NCBI GenBank assembly: GCA_028865375.1
Contig: JAGWKJ010000119.1
Location: 1 to 7,196, forward strand
Direction of reading: 5' to 3'
DNA: 7,196 nucleotides
From: Hyphomicrobiales bacterium
Lineage (GTDB): Bacteria > Pseudomonadota > Alphaproteobacteria > Rhizobiales > Beijerinckiaceae
Positions 1-3,807 of the stretch are shown here, one piece after another; the stretch's first letter is position 1; the number at the start of each line of letters is the position of its first letter. The notes beneath the pieces are model-generated. The model searched no databases and had not been told where the DNA came from. It saw nothing but the letters and a program-made list of their open reading frames with translations. A program made the translations under genes and the position numbers.

Positions 1-1
1 G

Positions 2-190
2 CGGCGCCGAACGCGGCGCGCGTCGCCCAAGCCGGCGCCCAAACTGGCACCCAAGCCTGCGTCCAAGGCTTCGCCTGAGCCGGCGCCCAAGGCGCAGCGC
101 AAGTCGGCGCGCACAAGCGCCGAGACCCGTCGTCCCGCAAAATCCGGCCCTTTCGATCGCTCCGACGGACGAGGGCCCCACGCGCCTTGA
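2..190 (+). CDS. 3' end of an unidentified gene with a Lys/Pro/Ala-rich tail
   Basis: The frame beginning at base 2 is open from the window edge to a TGA at 188-190 and gives 62 visible residues. The start lies outside the window. The visible part is low-complexity and basic, with loose repeats such as SPKPAPKLAPKPASK followed by PEPAPKAQRKSA, and it ends ...FDRSDGRGPHAP. The DNA shows matching imperfect repeats of the ggcgcccaa type near 33 and 82. Third positions in this frame are mostly G or C, which supports coding; the frame starting at base 1 stops at 76-78. Such tails are disordered and common at the C-terminus of alphaproteobacterial RNA- or DNA-binding proteins (helicases, pseudouridine synthases, histone-like proteins), but nothing visible identifies the family. 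The catalytic or folded part is missing, so I assign no function. The alternative is non-coding repeat DNA, which I consider less likely. Confidence 0.5.
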   Translation, partial: RRRTRRASPKPAPKLAPKPASKASPEPAPKAQRKSARTSAETRRPAKSGPFDRSDGRGPHAP

Positions 191-204
191 CGCCGTCCGT
201 CGAT

Positions 205-230
205 CGCGGCCCCGGTCCCTCGGGCCCGCG
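205..230 (+). terminator. Weak hairpin after the leftmost gene
   Basis: CGCGG plus CCC (205-212) can pair with GGG and CCGCG (222-230), with one bulged C at 225 and a 9-nt loop. The hairpin begins 15 nt after the TGA at 188-190. No T-run follows, so it is not a classical intrinsic terminator. It may only be GC-rich background. The rest of 191-364 shows no gene, and I could not place a convincing promoter for the next gene in it. Confidence 0.2.
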
Positions 231-364
231 AATCACGCCACTTTAGTGAGGAGGAGGCCGATACAAAAGGGTCGCGGCCCGGTTTCTCGGGAATTGCCTC
301 CGCCCCGTCCCCGTTCACGCTTTCGTTCTTGGTGCGCGAGCGGCTGCCGGCCTATCGTGGCCCC

Positions 365-1162
365 ATGAATTCCGCTCCTGCCGCGCTGCTGGCGCTGCTT
401 CTGTCCGCTCCGTCCGCGTTCGCGGCCGCCGCGAACGCCTCCGATTGGTCCGTTTCGACGCGTTCGCGCGCGCGGCTCGTGGCCGACGGCTCGACGACCG
501 CCGGCGTGGAAATTCGCTTGGCGCCCGGCTTCGTCACCTATTGGCGTACGCCGGGCGCGGCGGGCGTGCCGCCCCGGTTCGACTTCGCCGGGTCGACCAA
601 CCTCGCGGCGGCGGCGCCGCTCTATCCCGTGCCGAACCGGCTCGACGAGGCCGGCCTCACGGCGTTCGGCTATACTGACACGGTGACCTTCCCGATCGTC
701 GTGACGCCCGCCGATCGCGGCAAGCCGGTCACGCTGGCGATCAAGCTCGATTATGGCGTCTGCAAGGACATCTGCATACCCGCGCAGGCCAAGGCGGCGC
801 TGACCCTGCCCGCAGGGGTCTCCGTCGGTCCCTTCGCCCCCGCGCTGGCCGCCGCGCGCGCCCGCGTGCCCGGCTCGGCGACCGCGTCGGCGCTGGGCGC
901 GGCATTCGCCGTCAAGCCTTCGCCCGCCGGCTGGACCGTCGAAGTCACGGCCGCCGGCGCCCCGCCCGACCTGTTCGCCGAGGCGCCCGACGGCTGGTGG
1001 ATCGAGGCCTCCAAGCCGACGCCGCTCGGCCCTAGCCGCTATGCTTACGAGGTCGCGCTGAAACAAAAGCCCAATAAGCCGGCTTGGCCGCTGGCGGCGA
1101 CCTTCACGCTGTCGGGCGACGCGCCGCGCGAGATCGCCGTCGCGCTGCCGCCGCCGGGCTGA
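365..1162 (+). CDS. Secreted DsbD alpha-domain-like (ScsB/DsbD N-terminal type) protein
   Basis: This 265-residue protein has a signal peptide: a hydrophobic run over about residues 6-19 (ALLALLLSAPSAF), with likely cleavage after the AFA ending at 20. It should therefore be periplasmic. The body matches the immunoglobulin-like N-terminal domain of the DsbD/ScsB thiol-disulfide reductases: a TYWRTPGAAGVPPRFDF block at about 58-74, then GVCKDICIP with Cys133 and Cys137 in a CX3C arrangement, as in ScsB-type proteins. In that family this cysteine pair relays electrons to periplasmic substrate proteins. The transmembrane domain and the C-terminal thioredoxin domain of full-length DsbD are absent, so its electron donor must be a separate protein or its role differs. 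I chose the ATG at 365 because the signal peptide begins there. A TTG at 329 is in frame but adds a charged stretch before the signal. No good Shine-Dalgarno precedes 365. Its end lies 5 bp from the end of convergent rimI. Confidence 0.85.
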   Translation: MNSAPAALLALLLSAPSAFAAAANASDWSVSTRSRARLVADGSTTAGVEIRLAPGFVTYWRTPGAAGVPPRFDFAGSTNLAAAAPLYPVPNRLDEAGLTAFGYTDTVTFPIVVTPADRGKPVTLAIKLDYGVCKDICIPAQAKAALTLPAGVSVGPFAPALAAARARVPGSATASALGAAFAVKPSPAGWTVEVTAAGAPPDLFAEAPDGWWIEASKPTPLGPSRYAYEVALKQKPNKPAWPLAATFTLSGDAPREIAVALPPPG

Positions 1163-1167
1163 GCGTT

Positions 1168-1656
1168 CTACGCCAGCGTCCGACGCATCGCGATCGCGGC
1201 CGTCGCGGCGCCGTCGGGCTTGCGATAATAGGCCGGCCGCCGGCCGATGCGCTCGAAGCCATGGCGCGCGTAGAGCGCCAGCGCGGCCGCGTTGCCCTCC
1301 TCGACTTCGAGGAACAGCGTGCGCCCGCGCGCGGCGGCGAGGCGCCCCATGTGCGCTCCCAGCAGCGTCGCGCCGACGCCCGCGCCGCGGCTCGCCGGAT
1401 CGACCGCGATCGACAGCAGCTCCGCTTCGTCGCCGACCAGCCTCGACACCGCGAAGCCGACCAGTCGCCCGTCTGCGGCGCCGAACGCGCCGTCGGCGAA
1501 ATGGTCCGGCGCCTCGACCATGCGCTTGAACTCCGCCGCGCTCCAGCCGCCGGCGAAGGCGCCCGCGTGCAACGCCGCGCAGGCCTCCGCGTGGCGCGCG
1601 CGCAGCAGGCGGATCGCCGGCGGCGCGGCCGGCCGCGAGAACGGCAGCGCGATCAT
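1168..1656 (-). CDS. rimI: RimI-type ribosomal-protein-S18 alanine N-acetyltransferase
   Basis: This 162-residue single-domain GNAT acetyltransferase matches RimI, which transfers acetyl from acetyl-CoA to the N-terminal alanine of ribosomal protein S18 in the cytoplasm. Visible marks are the acetyl-CoA-binding motif A, ELLSIAVDPASRGAGVGATLL (split: ELLSIAVDP at 79-87, then RGAGVGA at 90-96), and the RimI signature LEVEEGNAAALALYARHGF at 116-134. GRRPAYYR follows (138-145), with the paired tyrosines expected at the active site. The ATG at 1654-1656 overlaps the TGA of tsaB, so the two are probably translationally coupled, and tsaB-rimI adjacency is widespread in bacteria. It terminates with TAG at 1168-1170. 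Some RimI relatives also acetylate other N-termini, so the S18 assignment rests on family membership and context. Confidence 0.9.
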   Translation of the reverse strand: MIALPFSRPAAPPAIRLLRARHAEACAALHAGAFAGGWSAAEFKRMVEAPDHFADGAFGAADGRLVGFAVSRLVGDEAELLSIAVDPASRGAGVGATLLGAHMGRLAAARGRTLFLEVEEGNAAALALYARHGFERIGRRPAYYRKPDGAATAAIAMRRTLA

Positions 1657-2330
1657 CGCTGGGCGGCGGCGGGCGCGGTCACGTCGGGCGCCTTGAGGTA
1701 CATCGGCAGCGCGGGCGCGCGGGCGGGATCGCTCAATGCGGCGATGCGCGCGACATAGGCGACGTCGGGCGCCACGAGGTCGCCATCGAGGTCGGTCGCA
1801 CCGCCCAGCAGGCGCGCGACTTCGGCCAGCCCGCGCGCCCCGTCGCCCGTCAGCCGGAACGGCCCGGCGCCGAGCTGGCGCACGGCCTCGACGCCCGAGC
1901 AGAAGCGCGGCGACAGCAGCGTGCGTCCGACGGGCGAAAAGCCGTGGACGTAGAAATTGCCGTGCCGCGCGTCGATCGCGGCGACCGCCAATCCCGGGGC
2001 CTCGACCGCCAGCAACGGCGCGGCGAGCGCGACTAGCGTCGAAACGCCGATCACCGGCGCCTCGCAGGCGAGACCGAACGCGCGCGCCGCGGCGATGCCG
2101 ACCCGGATGCCCGTGAACGAGCCCGGCCCCACCGTGACCGCGATGCGATCGACGCCGGCGAAGCCGCCCGGCGCGGCGGCCATCACGCGCTCCACCATCG
2201 GGAGCAGCGCCTCGGCGTGGCCGCGCGCCATGTCGCGGCGCTCGCGCGCGACCTCGACGCAATCGCCCTCGACGTCGAAAACGCCGGCGGAGGCGGCGCC
2301 GACCGACGTGTCGATGGCCAGAATCCTCAT
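1653..2330 (-). CDS. tsaB: tRNA t6A biosynthesis protein TsaB
   Basis: TsaB (formerly YeaZ), 225 residues, close to the usual family length. It is the non-catalytic ASKHA-fold partner of TsaD. With TsaE it supports transfer of threonylcarbamoyl to A37 of ANN-decoding tRNAs, forming t6A in the cytoplasm. The N-terminus MRILAIDTSVGAASAGV is the family's phosphate-1-like strand. GHAEALLPMV at 37-46 matches the conserved helix, and VGPGSFTGIRVGIAAARAFG (67-86) is the most diagnostic block. The C-terminus has the expected YLKAPDVT (211-218). The ATG at 2328-2330 is preceded on the minus strand by AAGGCGGGG, a fair ribosome-binding site. It is the first gene of a two-gene operon with rimI. The other t6A genes (tsaC, tsaD, tsaE) are not in this window, as is usual. 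Confidence 0.95.
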   Translation of the reverse strand: MRILAIDTSVGAASAGVFDVEGDCVEVARERRDMARGHAEALLPMVERVMAAAPGGFAGVDRIAVTVGPGSFTGIRVGIAAARAFGLACEAPVIGVSTLVALAAPLLAVEAPGLAVAAIDARHGNFYVHGFSPVGRTLLSPRFCSGVEAVRQLGAGPFRLTGDGARGLAEVARLLGGATDLDGDLVAPDVAYVARIAALSDPARAPALPMYLKAPDVTAPAAAQR

Positions 2331-2372
2331 CGCCCCGCCTTAACCCATCGCACCGGCCGCGCAAACGTCGGA

Positions 2373-2386
2373 AAGGCAATTGCCTT
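2373..2386. promoter_or_regulatory. 14-bp perfect palindrome in the tsaB upstream region
   Basis: AAGGCAATTGCCTT is a perfect inverted repeat without a spacer, centred 50 bp upstream of the tsaB start in the divergent tsaB/VOC intergenic region (2331-2581). The size and position would suit a dimeric repressor site. A single 14-bp palindrome is also not very improbable by chance in a window of this size. I could not place a convincing -35/-10 pair for tsaB around it. Confidence 0.25.
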
Positions 2387-2521
2387 GGGCGCGCGCGGCT
2401 CCGGCGCGTTTCTCCTTTCGGCCTTCCCGGCCTCGACTTCCCGGTCGGGGGCGGGACAGGCGAATGACGTTTTGGGCGACGGCCGACCTTGTCGCCGCCC
2501 GAGCCGATCCCGAACAGGACG

Positions 2522-2551
2522 TTGACACCGTCGCCAGTCGTCCCCTAGAAC
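2522..2551 (+). promoter_or_regulatory. Candidate housekeeping-sigma promoter of the VOC gene
   Basis: TTGACA at 2522-2527 is a perfect -35 hexamer. TAGAAC at 2546-2551 matches four of six positions of the -10 consensus, with an 18-bp spacer. Transcription would start near 2558, leaving a leader of about 24 nt before the ATG at 2582. That leader includes an A-rich run and the ribosome-binding site GGAGA at 2572-2576. The local AT-rich composition stands out against the surrounding DNA, which supports a real promoter. Confidence 0.55.
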
Positions 2552-2581
2552 ATCCAGTGAACAAAAAAATCGGAGAAAGCC

Positions 2582-3364
2582 ATGTCGATGCCCAAGGGTA
2601 CGTTCGTCTGGTACGATCACATGTCGCCCGACAAAAAGGCGGCGGAAGCCTATTACGCCGAGGTTTGCGGCTGGGCCGTCGTCCCCAACACGATGAACGC
2701 GCAGGACTACTCGATCTTGCACGTTCCCGGGAGCACGTGGGGCGTCGGCGGCCTGATGCCGATCCCCGACGACGCCAAGGCGGCGGGCATGAAGGCGACA
2801 TGGTCGGGCTACGTCGGAGTCGACGACGTCGACGCCTGGGCGGGCAAGGTGAAGGCCGCCGGCGGCGCGATCTACCGGCCGCCCGGCGACATTCCCAACG
2901 TCGGCCGCTTCGCCGTCGTCGCCGATCCCCACGGCGCGAGCTTCATCTTGTTCCAGCCCGGCGGTTCGCCCCCACCCGGCGGCGCACCGGCGCCGGGAAC
3001 GCCCGGCACGTTCGGCTGGCACGAATTGCACGCCGGCGACGGCGTCGCCGCCTTCGCGTTCTACTCCGGCCTGTTCGGCTGGGAGAAGGACACGGCGATC
3101 GACATGGGCCCGATGGGCGTCTACCAGACGTTCAAGATCGGCGGCGCGCAAGCCGGCGGCATGATGACCAAGGCGCCGGAAATGCCGCGGCCGCAATGGC
3201 TCTACTACGTCAACGTCGAGGCGATCGACGCGGCGGCCGCGCGGGCCACGAAAGCCGGCGGGAAAATCCTCAACGGTCCGATGGAAGTGCCCGGCGGGCT
3301 ATGGATCGTGCAGTGCTTCGATCCGCAGGGGGCCATGTTCGCGATGGTCGCGCCCAAGCGCTGA
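2582..3364 (+). CDS. Two-domain VOC (glyoxalase/bleomycin-resistance fold) protein
   Basis: This 260-residue protein carries two tandem vicinal-oxygen-chelate domains joined by a Gly/Pro linker (about 127-142). The first domain starts FVWYDHMSPDKKAAEAYYAEV, shortened here to WYDHMSPD (10-17), runs on to CGW (29-31) and ends with ADPHGASFILFQP (114-126). The second repeats this pattern with GWHELHAGD (145-153), FYSGLFGWE (160-168) and a closing CFDPQGAMFAMVAP (245-258). Both halves thus keep the paired beta-alpha-beta-beta-beta layout. The architecture resembles the actinobacterial CFP32/27-kDa-antigen group of VOC proteins; the substrate of these proteins is generally unknown. Metal ligands cannot be assigned securely by eye. 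GGAGA at 2572-2576 sets the start, 5 nt before ATG 2582. The gene appears monocistronic, with its own promoter and terminator-like hairpin. Confidence 0.9.
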   Translation: MSMPKGTFVWYDHMSPDKKAAEAYYAEVCGWAVVPNTMNAQDYSILHVPGSTWGVGGLMPIPDDAKAAGMKATWSGYVGVDDVDAWAGKVKAAGGAIYRPPGDIPNVGRFAVVADPHGASFILFQPGGSPPPGGAPAPGTPGTFGWHELHAGDGVAAFAFYSGLFGWEKDTAIDMGPMGVYQTFKIGGAQAGGMMTKAPEMPRPQWLYYVNVEAIDAAAARATKAGGKILNGPMEVPGGLWIVQCFDPQGAMFAMVAPKR

Positions 3365-3376
3365 GAGAAACGGCCG

Positions 3377-3404
3377 GGGCGCCGGGTTTCCGGCGTCCGC
3401 TTTC
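3377..3404. terminator. Strong terminator-like hairpin after the VOC gene, possibly bidirectional
   Basis: Nine base pairs (one G-U) form between GGGCGCCGG at 3377-3385 and CCGGCGTCC at 3390-3398, closed by a GTTT loop. The hairpin starts 13 nt after the VOC stop. On the plus strand it is followed by GCTTTCGC, a poor T-tract. On the minus strand TTTCTCTC follows a few bases past the stem, just after the small ORF ending at 3411. It can therefore plausibly end transcription from both sides. Confidence 0.5.
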
Positions 3405-3410
3405 GCTGCC

Positions 3411-3512
3411 TCAGCCTTCGAGGCCTTGGAACCTCGGCATCACGCGTGCGCGGCGGGCCGAGGCGTAGACCACCATCGTCAGGGCGACGAGGACGAGGAG
3501 ACGCAGGGACAT
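3411..3512 (-). CDS. Candidate 33-residue single-pass membrane microprotein (second of a tandem pair)
   Basis: ATG at 3510-3512, stop TGA at 3411-3413. A Shine-Dalgarno GGAG (3523 to 3520) sits 7 nt before the ATG, and an in-frame TAG at 3540-3542 closes the frame upstream. The peptide starts MSLR, then has a hydrophobic segment LLVLVALTMVVYA (residues 5-17), then a basic stretch RRARVMPRFQ and a short tail ending GLEG. Residues 22-29 (ARVMPRFQ) align without gaps with 22-29 of the neighbouring small ORF (ARIAVRRQ). The predicted location is the inner membrane. Function is unknown; small hydrophobic regulators of membrane complexes and type I toxins share this architecture, but nothing proves either. 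A second ATG at 3515-3517 in another frame lies only 2 nt from the GGAG, so 3512 is the better start. The ORF is very short, so chance remains possible. Confidence 0.5.
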   Translation of the reverse strand: MSLRLLVLVALTMVVYASARRARVMPRFQGLEG

Positions 3513-3604
3513 GGCATCGCTCCACTCTGTAGGATCACGCTAGCCCCGGCCGATTAACCTCTCGTCGCCGGAACGGCGGATGAACGGGAAAGGTCGCGAC
3601 GCGC

Positions 3605-3724
3605 TTAACGGCGCGTTGACGCGGCGGCGCCGACGACCTGCCGGCGCACGGCGATCCTTGCCACGGGGGCCGCGAAATGCGCCGAGACGGCGAGAAGGAC
3701 GAGGATGGCGAAATGGGCGAACAT
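3605..3724 (-). CDS. Candidate 39-residue single-pass membrane microprotein (first of a tandem pair, downstream of valS)
   Basis: ATG at 3722-3724, stop TAA at 3605-3607. The Shine-Dalgarno GGGGAGG (3737 to 3731) is one of the best in the window and lies 6 nt before the ATG. An in-frame TAG at 3737-3739 closes the frame upstream. The peptide begins MFAH, then a hydrophobic run FAILVLLAVSAHFAA (5-19), a basic segment VARIAVRRQ (21-29) and a polar tail ending STRR. It has the same plan as the ORF at 3411-3512, and the A-R-(I/V)-x-x-R-x-Q pattern sits at identical positions. It starts 83 nt after the valS stop on the same strand, so it could be read from valS transcription unless the hairpin at 3773-3804 stops it. 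Function is unknown. A longer overlapping frame (3756 to 3535) is Ser/Pro/Arg-rich and looks like a shadow. Confidence 0.55.
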   Translation of the reverse strand: MFAHFAILVLLAVSAHFAAPVARIAVRRQVVGAAASTRR

Positions 3725-3751
3725 GGCGTTCCTCCCCTAAGGGACGACGCC
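3725..3751 (-). repeat. Palindromic leader element, copy 1 (before the small ORF)
   Basis: On the minus strand this reads GGCGTCGTCCCTTA followed by GGGGAGGAACGCC and abuts the ATG of the small ORF. GGCGT can pair with ACGCC, and CCC with GGG around TTA, so the ribosome-binding site would lie inside a hairpin. The blocks TCCCTTAGG and GGAACGCC recur in the same order at 6651-6670 in the valS leader. Confidence 0.35.
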
Positions 3752-3772
3752 ACCATGATCTCCTTGGACGTG

Positions 3773-3804
3773 GCCCGCGGTGCGCCGACGCACGAGCCGC
3801 GGGC
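3773..3804 (-). terminator. Long GC-rich hairpin just after the valS stop
   Basis: GCCCGCGG (3773-3780) pairs perfectly with CCGCGGGC (3797-3804). Inside, TGCG (3781-3784) pairs with CGCA (3789-3792) around a 4-nt loop, leaving a 4-nt bulge. That gives 12 pairs starting 3 nt beyond the valS TGA at 3808-3810. No T-run follows on the minus strand, so it may be a U-less terminator, an mRNA 3'-end stabiliser or an attenuator. Its effect decides whether valS and the small ORFs share a transcript. Confidence 0.4.
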
Positions 3805-3807
3805 GCG

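Noticed and set aside
191..364. A possible tRNA, riboswitch or small gene in the left intergenic region
   Set aside because: No cloverleaf, no convincing promoter pair and no start codon with a Shine-Dalgarno were found. The GGAGGAGG near 250 is not followed by a start codon at a usable distance.
233..1066. A 277-codon minus-strand frame opposite the DsbD-like gene
   Set aside because: The composition is Arg/Gly-rich and typical of a shadow, while the plus-strand frame has a signal peptide and family motifs.
1657..2379. Extension of the rimI frame upstream through tsaB to give a 403-residue protein
   Set aside because: The N-terminal 241 residues would be an Arg-rich shadow of tsaB. The ATGA overlap at 1653-1656 gives a standard-length RimI.
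2380..3468. A 362-codon plus-strand frame overlapping the VOC gene
   Set aside because: It is an Arg-rich translation of VOC codons in another frame, without a ribosome-binding site. The VOC frame has both domains and a good ribosome-binding site.
3566..3578. CGCCG-GAA-CGGCG hairpin between the two small ORFs as a terminator
   Set aside because: The stem is only 5 bp, no T-run follows on either strand, and such stems are frequent in this GC-rich DNA.
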